Below are positions 41,238 through 50,900 of a DNA stretch of 64,000 nt, in pieces. Positions within the stretch are counted from its first letter, which is position 1. Every line of letters starts with the position of its first letter. The DNA lies in assembly GCF_944384695.1 (NCBI RefSeq), contig NZ_CALWUQ010000002.1:1-64000 (forward strand). The letters run 5' to 3'. This stretch comes from an uncultured Agathobaculum sp. (GTDB taxonomy: Bacteria; Bacillota; Clostridia; Oscillospirales; Butyricicoccaceae). Position numbers and translations under genes: made by a program. The notes beneath the pieces are model-generated. The model had not been told where the DNA came from. It worked only from the letters and a program-made list of their open reading frames with translations, and did not search any database.

Positions 41238-42242
41238 TTATTTGTACATGGCAGGCTTGTCCATCATTTCAATCGGCAGGAATTGGCCGGTACCGCGCGA
41301 ACGATTGAGCGCATCCGCGGCAACGCAGGCAGCATAGCCGTCCCATGCGGACGGGCCTGTTGGGCCGCCGGTAGCCAGTGACTTGACCCATTCAGTCAGC
41401 TCGATGTCATAGGCTTCGATAAAGCGGTCCTTCCAGTCGGTCAGGATGGGGAAGGAGCGGGTCGCGTTGGCGCGCTTGACGACTGCATACGGGTCGGGCA
41501 GGTTGACCGTACCCTTCTCGCATACGACCTGACACTGGATATCGTAGCCATAGGCATCTGCAACCTGTACTTCCACATCAATACGTGCGCCCGACTGGGT
41601 TTCCAGCAGAACGATTTGCGGATTGTCATATCCCTTGGTCGAGCAGGCCGACTGACGAACTTTGAGCACCTGTCCGCTTGCATATTCGTCGGAAAGCAGC
41701 CAGCGGCAGATGTCCAGCTCGTGAATTGCGACGTTGGATACGCCCATTTCGGTCTGGAAGCCGTCAGGCTGGGATACGTTGCGGTGGCACGCATGTATCA
41801 TCAGCGGTGCGCCAAGCTCGCCGGAGTCGATAATCCGCTTCATTTCGGCGTAGCCGCGGTCATAGCGGCGCATAAAGCCAACCTGTACCAGTCGCTTTCC
41901 CTGTGCAAGCTCTGCTTCGATAATCTTCTCGCAGTCAGCGGCGTTCTGCGCAAGCGGCTTTTCGCAGAATACATACTTGCCGTGCTTGAGGCATTCCAGC
42001 ACATATCCGGCGTGACTCGGATCGGACGAAGCAATCAGTACGGCGTGGACTTCGGGCGCGGCAATCAGCTCTTCGCCGGTTGCATAGGCGCGCAGCCCTT
42101 CATATTGCGCAGCCGTTTTGCGGGCGGCTTCCTCAAAATAATCAGAGCAGGCAACGACCTGACAGCCGGGGACCAAATCGTGCAGGCGACGGATATGGTC
42201 GCGGCCAATGGCGCCGCAGCCGATTACACCAATATTCAGCAT
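41238..42242 (-). CDS. Gfo/Idh/MocA-family oxidoreductase (inositol 2-dehydrogenase-like)
   Basis: The product has 334 residues. It begins LNIGVIGCGAIGRDHIRRLH, has the full CEKPLA motif near 94-99, VGFMRRYDRGYAEMK near 119-133, and the site SNVAIHELDICRWLLSDEYA near 167-186 with the His and Asp that donate to the substrate. This spacing fits inositol 2-dehydrogenase (IolG). It is the better match to IolG of the two family members here. It lies downstream of the ABC permease but is cut off by the terminator at 42455, so it probably has its own promoter in 42243-42454, where no further gene is seen. Confidence 0.88.
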   Translation of the reverse strand: MLNIGVIGCGAIGRDHIRRLHDLVPGCQVVACSDYFEEAARKTAAQYEGLRAYATGEELIAAPEVHAVLIASSDPSHAGYVLECLKHGKYVFCEKPLAQNAADCEKIIEAELAQGKRLVQVGFMRRYDRGYAEMKRIIDSGELGAPLMIHACHRNVSQPDGFQTEMGVSNVAIHELDICRWLLSDEYASGQVLKVRQSACSTKGYDNPQIVLLETQSGARIDVEVQVADAYGYDIQCQVVCEKGTVNLPDPYAVVKRANATRSFPILTDWKDRFIEAYDIELTEWVKSLATGGPTGPSAWDGYAACVAADALNRSRGTGQFLPIEMMDKPAMYK

Positions 42243-42454
42243 GTAAAATCTCTCCTTTGTTGAGTGGTTGAAACAAGTGGGTGATTCGACAGCCCCTTCG
42301 CAGTGGCATAAAGCAGAAAAGCAGTCGTAACAACCTGATATTCATATTTTCGCATAGTTGTGCGCATGATTCAAGAGGGAAGCGGCAATCTTTCCGAAAA
42401 AACACAGGCGCAGTTTATGTGCGGCGGAATTACTCCACAGAAACCATGAAATAG

Positions 42455-42487
42455 AAAAAGGCTGCCGCAAAGCGGTAGCCTTTTTCC
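42455..42487 (-). terminator. Terminator of the sugar ABC operon
   Basis: AAAAAGGCTRCCGC arms (GAAAAAGGCTACCGC with GCGGCAGCCTTTTT) form a strong hairpin with T on the minus strand, 18 nt past the permease stop. Confidence 0.85.
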
Positions 42488-42505
42488 GTGTATGTAAATG
42501 AGTGA

Positions 42506-43489
42506 TTACTTCGCAGCCAGACGGCGAGCCTTGGCTTCCATACGCTCACGGGTAACGTCGAGCAGTACGGCGCCGATGATAACCAAGCCGAGAATCAGGT
42601 TCTGCATGGCAGAGTCGATGGACAGCAGGGTGAAGCCGTTACGCAGGGTCTGGATAATCAGTGCGCCGAGCATGGTACCAAGCATGGTTCCCTTGCCGCC
42701 CATGAAGGATGCGCCGCCGATGATGCAGGATGCGATAGCGTCGGTATCGTACGGCTGAATTGCGTTAACGCCGTTGCAGATACCGGAACGGCCGATGGAA
42801 ACCAGACCTGCCAGCGCAGCCATCAAACCGGAAATCACATAGCAGAAGGTCAGTACGTTTGCGGAGTTGATACCGGACAGACGAGTTGCTTCCATGTTAC
42901 CGCCAGCACAGTAAATCGAACGGCCCAGTGCGGTACGGGTCAGCAGAATGTGCATGATGATGTAGATGATGATGACCATGATGAAGCTGACAGGGAAGCT
43001 GCCGATGGAGGAAGAACCCAGCCACATAACGCCTTCCAAACCGGAGAAGGAAACCATCTGGGAACTGGTAACAATCAGGCCGGCGCCCCAGAGTACGTTC
43101 TTCATACCGAGGGTGGATACGAACGGATGAGGCAGATGCAGACGGGTGAGCAACAGGCCGTTGATAGCACCAATCGCAATGCCAGCTACGAGGATGACCA
43201 CGATCAGCATGAAAGAATTGGTTACACCCTTGTTAACCAGCATACCAGCTAAGCAAGCACAGAACGTGGCGTTTGCACCAACCGACAGGTCAATACCGGC
43301 GGTGATCAAGCACAGCAGCATGCCTACCGAAAGCAGGCAGTTAAATGATGCCTGACGCAGAATAGACATAGCGTTAGAAAAAGTTAAAAAGTTACTCGAG
43401 AAAATAGTGAAAATGATGCACAGAATGATCAGTGCGCCAAATGTGCCAGCATAAGTCATCAAATTGCTGGACTTCTTCGATTTAGTCAT
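42506..43489 (-). CDS. Ribose/inositol-type ABC transporter permease
   Basis: The product has 327 residues with about nine to ten membrane segments. It matches the RbsC-type permease family: NFLTFSNAMSILRQASFNCL near 29-48, LITAGIDLSVGANATFCACL near 60-79, and DAIASCIIGGASFMGGKGTM near 263-282. It pairs with the double-ATPase subunit encoded just upstream (overlap of 8 nt) and the lipoprotein further upstream. The substrate is a pentose, galactose-like sugar or inositol. Confidence 0.93.
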   Translation of the reverse strand: MTKSKKSSNLMTYAGTFGALIILCIIFTIFSSNFLTFSNAMSILRQASFNCLLSVGMLLCLITAGIDLSVGANATFCACLAGMLVNKGVTNSFMLIVVILVAGIAIGAINGLLLTRLHLPHPFVSTLGMKNVLWGAGLIVTSSQMVSFSGLEGVMWLGSSSIGSFPVSFIMVIIIYIIMHILLTRTALGRSIYCAGGNMEATRLSGINSANVLTFCYVISGLMAALAGLVSIGRSGICNGVNAIQPYDTDAIASCIIGGASFMGGKGTMLGTMLGALIIQTLRNGFTLLSIDSAMQNLILGLVIIGAVLLDVTRERMEAKARRLAAK

Positions 43490-44990
43490 CTAATTTACCT
43501 CCCCAAGCTGCCTTCATAAGGTCTTCCTGATTGAAATATTTGCTGTCGCGGTCTACATCCGCCATGACCTCGCCACCGCGCATAACGATAACGCGGTCGC
43601 TCATGCCGAGGATTTCCGGCATTTCGGAGGAGACCATGATAACGCACTTGCCTTGTTTGACAAGGTCGTTCATAACATTGTAAACCTCGACCTTTGCGCC
43701 GACGTCGATACCACGGGTCGGCTCGTCAAAGATAAAGATATCGGCATCCGTGTTGACCCACTTACCAATAACAACCTTCTGCTGGTTACCGCCGGAAAGC
43801 TGGCCGACAATCTCATCAATTGACGGGGTCTTGATGCGCAGAGAAGCAATATTCTTCTCGCCGACTTCCAAAATCCGCTTTTCATTCAGGAAAGGTCCAT
43901 CGCTGAAGCCCTTCATGTTTGCAAGAATCAGGTTGGTACGGATGCTCTGTGCCAAAACCAGACCCTGACCCTTACGGTCCTCGGTCAGGAAGGCGATGCC
44001 AGCCTTGATGGCCTGACTCGGAGACTTGATCTGTACTTCCTTGCCCTTGATGATAACTTTGCCGCTGTCCAGCGGATCTGCGCCGAAAATGGCACGCATG
44101 GTTTCGGTACGGCCCGCACCAACCAGACCGGCAAAGCCGAGAATCTGTCCGCCATAGGCCTCAAACGAAACATCACGCAGTACGCCTGCTTCCATCAGAT
44201 GCTCCGCCTTGAGCATCGGCTCCGCGCTCTTGGTGCCGAATTCCTTGGGGAACTGGTTATCGAGAGAACGGCCAACCATCGCGGTGATTAACGAATCGTT
44301 ATCCCATTCGTCAATCGGCTTGGTTGAAATGTACTCGCCGTCACGGATAACGGTGACGCGGTCGCAAAGCTCGAACAGCTCTTCCAGCTTATGCGAAACA
44401 AAGACGATGCCAATGCCGCGCGACTTCAGATCGCGGCAGGTTTTCATCAGCTGCTCAACCTCTTTTTCGCCAAGCGAAGAGGTCGGCTCGTCCATAATAA
44501 TCATTTTTGCGTTGATCAGAACTGCCTTGGCAATTTCGATCATCTGCTGTACGCCCATACCAAAGTTGCCGGCAGGCTTGGTCGGGTCAACATCCTGACC
44601 AAGGGAAGCCATAACTTCTTTGGCCTTTTTGTGCATGGCAGCATAGTCCAACAGGCCGCCTTTGCCCTTGATCCACTTGTTAATAAAGATATTGTCTGTA
44701 ATGCTCAGCAGCTTTTCAATGTTGAGTTCCTGATAAACACAGGCGATGCCGGCGGCCGCAGAGTCATTCGGATTCTTGAAATGCTGCTCTACTCCGTCAA
44801 CAAAAATCTGACCCTCATCTGCCTGATGTACGCCGGTCAAAACTTTGATTAAGGTTGACTTGCCGGCGCCATTTTCACCGATCAAACCCAAAATCTCTCC
44901 GGGTTTTACGGCGAGCTGCATGTTTTTCAGAGCCACTACGCCCGGAAAACGCTTGGTCGCGTTTTTCAGCTCTACTACGTATTCACTCAT
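43482..44990 (-). CDS. Sugar ABC transporter ATP-binding protein (two ATPase domains)
   Basis: The product has 502 residues, the size of RbsA/MglA. The first half has Walker A GLIGENGAGKSTL near 34-46, the degenerate signature GMGVQQMIEIAKA and MDEPTSSL; the second has LSGGNQQKVVIGKW near 399-412 and DEPTRGIDVGAK. Two fused ATPases are typical of importers for ribose, xylose or galactosides. The start is ATG 44990, with AAAAGGTG 8 nt upstream; a longer frame reaching 45137 has no site. The stop overlaps the permease start by 8 nt. Confidence 0.94.
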   Translation of the reverse strand: MSEYVVELKNATKRFPGVVALKNMQLAVKPGEILGLIGENGAGKSTLIKVLTGVHQADEGQIFVDGVEQHFKNPNDSAAAGIACVYQELNIEKLLSITDNIFINKWIKGKGGLLDYAAMHKKAKEVMASLGQDVDPTKPAGNFGMGVQQMIEIAKAVLINAKMIIMDEPTSSLGEKEVEQLMKTCRDLKSRGIGIVFVSHKLEELFELCDRVTVIRDGEYISTKPIDEWDNDSLITAMVGRSLDNQFPKEFGTKSAEPMLKAEHLMEAGVLRDVSFEAYGGQILGFAGLVGAGRTETMRAIFGADPLDSGKVIIKGKEVQIKSPSQAIKAGIAFLTEDRKGQGLVLAQSIRTNLILANMKGFSDGPFLNEKRILEVGEKNIASLRIKTPSIDEIVGQLSGGNQQKVVIGKWVNTDADIFIFDEPTRGIDVGAKVEVYNVMNDLVKQGKCVIMVSSEMPEILGMSDRVIVMRGGEVMADVDRDSKYFNQEDLMKAAWGGKLDD

Positions 44991-45127
44991 TTGCATATCA
45001 CCTTTTCTTCTCCGAGATGAAGTGCGGGACATATGGGAACTGGTCTCGGTACAGTTGCAGGACAAAGCTGTACCAGCGGAAGCATAGCGCTTTGTCTCAG
45101 TCTCGCGGGGGGCAGTAACTGGAAAGA

Positions 45128-45161
45128 ACCCCTGCACTGATTATTCAATCCTGCAGGGGTT
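45128..45161 (-). promoter_or_regulatory. Intercistronic hairpin between the binding protein and the ATPase
   Basis: GAACCCCTGCA pairs with TGCAGGGGTTC around a 13-nt loop, in the gap of about 214 nt between the lipoprotein stop and the ATPase start. Such hairpins usually let the binding protein be made in excess by partial termination or mRNA protection. Confidence 0.65.
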
Positions 45162-45204
45162 CCTCCCTTTCACTTAAAACTTACCTACAAGAGCGGCTCG
45201 CAAA

Positions 45205-46218
45205 TTACTCGCCCAGATAGCCCTTCAGGGTGTCCAGACGCTCCTGAGCGTTCTCAGCAGTAACAACAGAGCAGCCGGAGTCGATGAACTCTTCGAGCTC
45301 TTCGCCGTTGATTGCCTTTACAGCAGCGTCAACAGCCATGTAGCCCATGTCATAAGCTTCCTGTGCAACGGACATGGTCTCTTCGCCGTTCAGGATAGCG
45401 GTGCAAGCGGACTGGATGCCGTCGAAGCCAACAAAAATCGTGTTGGCATAGGCCTCGTTGCTCTTAGCCGCGCGGGCAGCTGCCATTGCCATATCGTCGT
45501 TGTTGCAAACGATGATAGCGATGCCTTCCGGATGGTTCTGCATGATAGCTTCCATGGAGTTTGCAGCCTTGTCAGCAACAGCGTCTGCGTACTGGATTTC
45601 GTCAGCAAGGAAGGTGCCGCCGGCCTCTTCGATGCCCTTCTGGTAACCGGTCAGACGAGCGGTAGCAGTGCCGTCACCCTGTACGCCGGAAATAGCGATG
45701 GCCTTAATTTCGGTCCAGCCAGCTTCCTTAGCAGCTTCAACAGCAGCTTCGCCGCCCATTGCAGCAGCCTCTTCGTTACCAGTGCCTACGAAGGACAGAA
45801 CTTCCGGAGCATCGATGTCGGTATCAACCGCGATGATCGGAGCTTCCTGACCAGCGATCAGTGTCTTAACCAGATCAGCCTGCAGCGGAGCGATAACAAA
45901 AGCGTCATACGCGCCGGAGCTCAGGTCGGTCTCGATCATGTTCTGCTGCTCGTCGTAAGCGGTCTCGGAGGAAGCACCCTTAACTTCAACCTTTACGTCC
46001 GGGTTGTCAGTCATGTACGCTTCAGCGCCTGCCTGAACGTAGCCCCAGTACTCGGAAGCCGTGGTCTTCAGGATAACGTCGATGGAGTAGCCTTCGCCGC
46101 TGGACTCGCCAGTGGTGTCGCCAGTGGTGTCGCCAGCGGTGTCGGTGCTGCCGCCGCAAGCTGCGAGGCTTGCACACATAGCGCCTGCGAGTAACATTGC
46201 CAGTAGTCTCTTCTTCAT
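45205..46218 (-). CDS. Sugar-binding lipoprotein of the ABC importer
   Basis: The product has 337 residues. The signal peptide MKKRLLAMLLAGAMCASLAAC ends in a lipobox, so the mature protein is lipid-anchored at CGGSTD. A Gly/Asp/Thr-rich linker is followed by the type-I periplasmic-binding-protein fold: IDVILKTTASEYWGYVQAGA near 48-67, AFVIAPLQADLVKTLIAGQE near 105-124, and ICNNDDMAMAAARAAK-like segment near 238. It is first in the operon and should be the most abundant product; the hairpin at 45128 follows it. The promoter at 46380 lies about 160 nt upstream. Confidence 0.93.
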   Translation of the reverse strand: MKKRLLAMLLAGAMCASLAACGGSTDTAGDTTGDTTGESSGEGYSIDVILKTTASEYWGYVQAGAEAYMTDNPDVKVEVKGASSETAYDEQQNMIETDLSSGAYDAFVIAPLQADLVKTLIAGQEAPIIAVDTDIDAPEVLSFVGTGNEEAAAMGGEAAVEAAKEAGWTEIKAIAISGVQGDGTATARLTGYQKGIEEAGGTFLADEIQYADAVADKAANSMEAIMQNHPEGIAIIVCNNDDMAMAAARAAKSNEAYANTIFVGFDGIQSACTAILNGEETMSVAQEAYDMGYMAVDAAVKAINGEELEEFIDSGCSVVTAENAQERLDTLKGYLGE

Positions 46219-46354
46219 GATAAAACCTCTCTCCTTTTTTCGCGCAGGGAACAAATGCTGTCCGGGAAATCCCGGCGGCTGCAAAGAAAACAGCCCCTTG
46301 CAGCGGCGCAGCGTTTGTGCTCTGCTCTTCGTGTTGTCCTGTCAGGCAGGACAC

Positions 46355-46375
46355 TGGAACGCTCCAACGTTCTGG
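46355..46375. promoter_or_regulatory. Operator-like repeat before the sugar ABC operon
   Basis: TGGAACGCTCCAACGTTCTGG contains two AACG/CGTT-type half-sites just downstream of the ABC promoter -10, a position suited to a LacI-type repressor. The symmetry is imperfect. No LacI-family gene is seen in the window. Confidence 0.35.
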
Positions 46376-46379
46376 TAAT

Positions 46380-46408
46380 ATTTTAATGCATCTGTGGTGC
46401 TTTGACAA
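46380..46408 (-). promoter_or_regulatory. Promoter of the sugar ABC operon
   Basis: TTGTCA, 17 nt, TAAAAT on the minus strand. In the 442-nt gap between the two divergent genes it leaves a leader of about 160 nt that also contains a TGTCCTG/CAGGACA hairpin. Confidence 0.6.
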
Positions 46409-46596
46409 GGGTTTGTTGTCATTTTTGTCGGTAATAGCGAGTTGGTCGCGGGCGGGTTTGTGCAGGTTCACAAAGAATGGTTTTGCAAACGGAAAACAAA
46501 GGGTGTGCATTGTGCAAAAAATCCATTTATGGGTAAATTTCATGAGGAAATCATGAGAAAAGTATGTCTGATTTGGGCATATTTTGGAGATATCCC

Positions 46597-46626
46597 TTGC
46601 GGGTGAAGGTTACAGTGTGGTAAAAT
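46597..46626 (+). promoter_or_regulatory. Promoter of the sugar isomerase gene
   Basis: TTGCGG, 18 nt, TAAAAT, 35 nt upstream of the ATG. Nothing else is recognised in 46409-46596. Confidence 0.5.
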
Positions 46627-46660
46627 TACAGCAAATCTAATTGGGGAGAAGGAATATCGC

Positions 46661-47590
46661 ATGAAGCTGGCAATCAAGACCTGTACATTGGATATGCCCT
46701 ATGAAAAAATGCTGGACTTTTGTGTGCAGCAGCGCATTGCGGCCATTGAGATTGGAACCGGAAACTGGTCAGGCGCGCCGCATTGTGATTTGGATTTGCT
46801 GGTCAGCGACCGGACTGCACGGGAGCGGTGGTACGACGCCATGCGCACAAGAGGTCTGGAGCTGTGCGCGCTGAACTGCTCGGGCAATCCGCTGGCATAC
46901 GAAAAGGAAATGGATGTGACGAAGAAAACCTTTGCACTGGCGCAGATGCTGGGCGTGAAGAAAATCGTTATGATGAGTGGATTGCCGGCCGGCTGCAAGG
47001 GCGACAAAACGCCGGTTTGGATTACCACCTCATGGCCGCCGGAGACGCAGGAGATTTTGGCATACCAGTGGGATGAGGTAGCCATTCCCGCATGGAAGGA
47101 AATTGTCAAGATGGCAGAGGACTGCGGCATTGAGAAGATTGCGCTGGAAAACCACGGTATGCAGCTCGTCTATAATCCGGAGACCTGCCTGCGGCTGCGC
47201 GAGGCGGTCGGGCCGATGGTTGGTATGAATCTGGACCCCTCGCATCTGTTCTGGATGGGCGGCGACCCAATTGAGGCGGCGCGTGTGCTGGGTGAGCACG
47301 GCGCTATCTATCACGTGCATGGAAAGGATTCCCGTCCGGAGCGCCGTTATTGGCAGCCGAACGGCATGCTCGACACCAAGCCGATTGACGCCTTTGCAAA
47401 ACGCGCGTGGAATTATGTTGCGGTCGGCGCGGGACATGACGCCAAGTGGTGGAAGGAATTCTTTTCGGTTGTGCGCATGTCAGGCTACGACGAGGAGATT
47501 TCTCTGGAAATGGAGGATTTGACGTTGTCCATGCTGGATGGGCATTTGGCCAGCCTGCATGTGCTGCGGGAGGCGCTCAATATCGAGTAA
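46661..47590 (+). CDS. Sugar phosphate isomerase/epimerase family protein
   Basis: The product has 309 residues with the AP-endonuclease-2-like TIM barrel. Metal and active-site residues are visible in IALENHGM near 158-165 (Glu), NLDPSHLFWMGGDP near 193-206 (Asp, His), IYHVHGKDSRPERRYW near 220-235 and SLEMEDLT near 282-289 (Glu). It is in the same group as IolE/IolI inositol enzymes and tagatose-type epimerases. Its place opposite a sugar importer and next to IolG-like dehydrogenases suggests an inositol or related polyol route, but the actual reaction cannot be fixed. Start ATG 46661 after GGAGAAGG. Confidence 0.85.
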   Translation: MKLAIKTCTLDMPYEKMLDFCVQQRIAAIEIGTGNWSGAPHCDLDLLVSDRTARERWYDAMRTRGLELCALNCSGNPLAYEKEMDVTKKTFALAQMLGVKKIVMMSGLPAGCKGDKTPVWITTSWPPETQEILAYQWDEVAIPAWKEIVKMAEDCGIEKIALENHGMQLVYNPETCLRLREAVGPMVGMNLDPSHLFWMGGDPIEAARVLGEHGAIYHVHGKDSRPERRYWQPNGMLDTKPIDAFAKRAWNYVAVGAGHDAKWWKEFFSVVRMSGYDEEISLEMEDLTLSMLDGHLASLHVLREALNIE

Positions 47591-47620
47591 AACGGTTGCG
47601 CAGCGGTATGCGCATCAATA

Positions 47621-47668
47621 GTGGGACACTTCTTCGTTTACCAATCGGTAGGCGTAGTCGTGTCCCAC
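47621..47668 (+). terminator. Terminator-like hairpin after the isomerase gene
   Basis: GTGGGACAC pairs perfectly with GTGTCCCAC around a 30-nt loop, followed by ATTTTCTTT. The interior can pair further (ACC/GGT). The rest of the 405-nt gap holds an A/T-rich stretch, the palindrome at 47798 and the promoter at 47902. Confidence 0.55.
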
Positions 47669-47797
47669 ATTTTCTTTGGACTGAAATGAAAAGGCTTGAC
47701 AAATATATGCGGATTCTCTTTGAACCGAAATTCCGTTATTATAATGATGTGTAGAAAAACAAGAAAACGCGCAGCATCAATTGGAGTTCCGTCGATG

Positions 47798-47814
47798 AGT
47801 TACACGTTGTAACT
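47798..47814. promoter_or_regulatory. Palindrome upstream of the S-layer gene
   Basis: AGTTACA, CGT, TGTAACT: a perfect 7-bp inverted repeat about 90 nt upstream of the promoter at 47902. Its GTTACA/TGTAAC core also occurs at 12194. Confidence 0.35.
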
Positions 47815-47901
47815 GTATTATAGAAAAGCCGTAATAAAATTGCAAAGGTGGTTTTACACAAATTTAGGCTGTCTAATACTGTAAAAAAAGGTTGAAAATT
47901 C

Positions 47902-47930
47902 TTGCTATTTGTCGAATGGGTTGCTATACT
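47902..47930 (+). promoter_or_regulatory. Promoter of the SLH surface protein gene
   Basis: TTGCTA, 17 nt, TATACT, giving a leader of about 60 nt. Confidence 0.6.
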
Positions 47931-47995
47931 TTTCATAAGCAAATGTGCAGTAATGCACGGAACAAGAACGGGGAAAATAAGAGGGGTGTACAGAT

Positions 47996-50900
47996 ATGAA
48001 AAAGCGGGTAATCAGTCTTTTGATGGCGCTTGCGTTGACGGTAGGGTTGTTGCCCACGTCGGCGCTGGCGGCGGGGACAACAAACTGGGCACAGAGTGCG
48101 GTGGATGCCCTGAATGCGATTTACGGCAGCAGTATATTTTCTGCTGATGACACGGCGGAAATGAGCGAGAAAGACACGGTTGACCTGTTGGAAAAGATGG
48201 GCTGCACAACCGATGTCGTTCTGGACAACGGAACCAGCGGTGCACAGCTCACCCGTGGGAAAGCCTGTGAGGTGTTGGCGGACGTGTTCGACCTGCCGGT
48301 GGATACTGCCGCAAACCAAACTGCCATTGACTATCTGTACAGTCGCAGTATCATCAACGGCACCGTAAATGGTCTGGAGGCGGATGGCGCTGTTTCTAAG
48401 GCCGCGTTTGCCGCTTTGACCTATCGCGTGCTCAATGCGGTGGGCGGCGGCATGGGGTCCGATACAGACCTTGTCCCCGGCAGCGATGCATATTTTGCGT
48501 GGATGTACCTTGCGGCGCGTAAGTGTGTACCGGTTGATGTATATCCGAACGCGGCGCAGACCGCCATTCAAGATGTGACCATGAATATCGAGTTTCAAGA
48601 TGAATACGGCGATTGGGTGGGTGAAGAAAAGACCGGTCAGGATTTGTGGAACGCATGGATAGGTAAACTGGCGAATCTACATTACGCAGGGGCATTTCAA
48701 GCAGATTATCCGGGAGGTTCTACCAATCTGCTTGCCGCGGTGGTAACGATTGTGGATGAATATATTGCGCAGGGCGGCTCCAAAACCATTTTTTCGGATG
48801 TTTCTGCGGAAAGTAGCTTTTATGATGGCGTGATGTATCTGTTTGACCGTGGGATTGTCACCGGTGAGGGGGATGGGACTTTCTCCGCGGCAAGAGAGAC
48901 GACTCGTAATGAGTTCGCTGTGTTGTTGTACCGTAATGCTGGTAGGCCGGATGCAGCGGGGAATACGGATATCGAAAAAGCGCAAGCCTATGTGACGGCA
49001 CCGGAGCAGGGGTATATGACCCCTGTTGCGGGCGACGATACCTGGTGGAGTGCGGCAATTACCCGTCAAGAGGCGATTGTGGCGGTTATGAAGGCTTGTG
49101 CTGATGATACTGCTATTGCACAGGCTAATACTGCTGTGCTGGAGCGTTTCAGCGATGCCGACAGCGTGTCCCAAGCGGCGAAACCCTATGTCGCCTATGC
49201 GGTCAGCATTGGTCTGGTCAGCGGTACAACCGATGCTGCAATCAATCCGTCCGGCACGGTGAACCGCGGCACCGCCGGCGTGCTGCTTTACCGTACGCTG
49301 CTCGGTGTGGACAAGACCAAGATGAAGGACTATGCGGATAATGCGGCATACGTGTTGAGCGATGAAGCGGCGGCGACGCTTTCGCTGCCGGTGAACCGCA
49401 TCGACGCGGTCGCGGTGAGCATCGTCTCCAAGACCTTGACGCTTCGCGAGGATTGGCGGCTGACAGAGAACCTCGATTTAAAAGTTCCGGAGGGCACTGC
49501 GCTGGTTATCAATGGCGATGGACACCATATTTACGAAATGGGCGGTATGCTGCAAAACAGCGGCAAGGGTACGGTCATGTTTGCGGATGGTACCATCCTT
49601 TATCCGGCAGGTGGCACACCTGAGGGCATAACGGTGAACGGTATCTGGGACACCGAGGAATCCAACGCTTTGCTGGTTGAGCGAAAACCCAAAGAGCATA
49701 GGATAACTGTTGCTCCGGTCACCGGCGGCACGGTGACTGCTGATAAGACAATGGCACAGTTTGGTGAAACGGTCACCCTGACTATTACGCCGGATGACGG
49801 CTATGAGATGGAAAAGGTGGTTATCAATGATGGCATGATTACACTGCATGACAACCAATTTATGATGCCTGACGGCGATGTGACCATCAGTGCGACCTTT
49901 GCAGAGATACCCGCTATCGACGACGACAACGCCAGTGATGATAACAATGGGGCAACCGACGGCAGCGACGTGCCGGACGATGATAATGGTGGCGCAACCG
50001 ACGACAGCGACGTGCCAGACAATGATAACGGTGGCGCAACCGACGACAGCGACGCGCCGGACAATGATAACGGTGGCGCAACCGACGACAACGATGCGTC
50101 GGACGAAAATAACAGCGACGCTACCGGCGGCAGTGGCGCAACAGGCGGCGGCGGTTCAATAGGTGGCGGCGGCGTATCTGCGCCGACGAATGGAACCACC
50201 ACTAATGCAGATGGCTCGACCACTACGACCGTGACCAATCCTACTACCGGCACAGTCACCGAAACCACGCAGTATCCGGATGGCTCGAGTAAAGTGGTTG
50301 CGACCCAAAAGGATGGCACCGTAACCACAACCACGACCGACACGGATGGCAATAAAACCGAGGTGGTGGAAAACACGGACGGTTCCGGCAGGACGGTTAT
50401 CACAAATGCGAACGGCGCGACTTCGACCACGACCGTGTCGGAAAGCGGTCGGGTGGAATGTGCGGTCCAACTGCCTGAAAGCATGGTCAGCGCTGCGGCG
50501 AATAGGGGAGAGGTTGTAGCCCTGCCGATGCCGGCTGTGCCGGTTACCACAAATCAGGCGGATGCTCCGATTGTGACGGTTGCGCTGTCGGGCGATAGCG
50601 CAAAGGTGGAAATTCCGGTTCGGAATGTGACGGCCGGCACGGTTGCCGTACGGGTCAAGGCCGACGGCACCGAAGAGATTGTCAAGACCTCTGTCCCGAC
50701 GGATAACGGTGTTGTCGTCACATTATCAGATGGCGATACTGTAAGAATTGTGGACAACAGCAAGGCATTTGCCGATGTGCCCGAGACTTACTGGGGTGCG
50801 GATGCAGTTGCTTTTGCCACCAGTCGTGAGCTGTTTGCCGGCACCAGCAGCATGACCTTTGCGCCGGAGACTCCTATGACCCGCGCGATGATTCTCACCG

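Noticed and set aside
49940-50107. The 42-bp repeats as a CRISPR array
   Set aside because: The units are tandem without spacers and stay in frame inside a coding gene.
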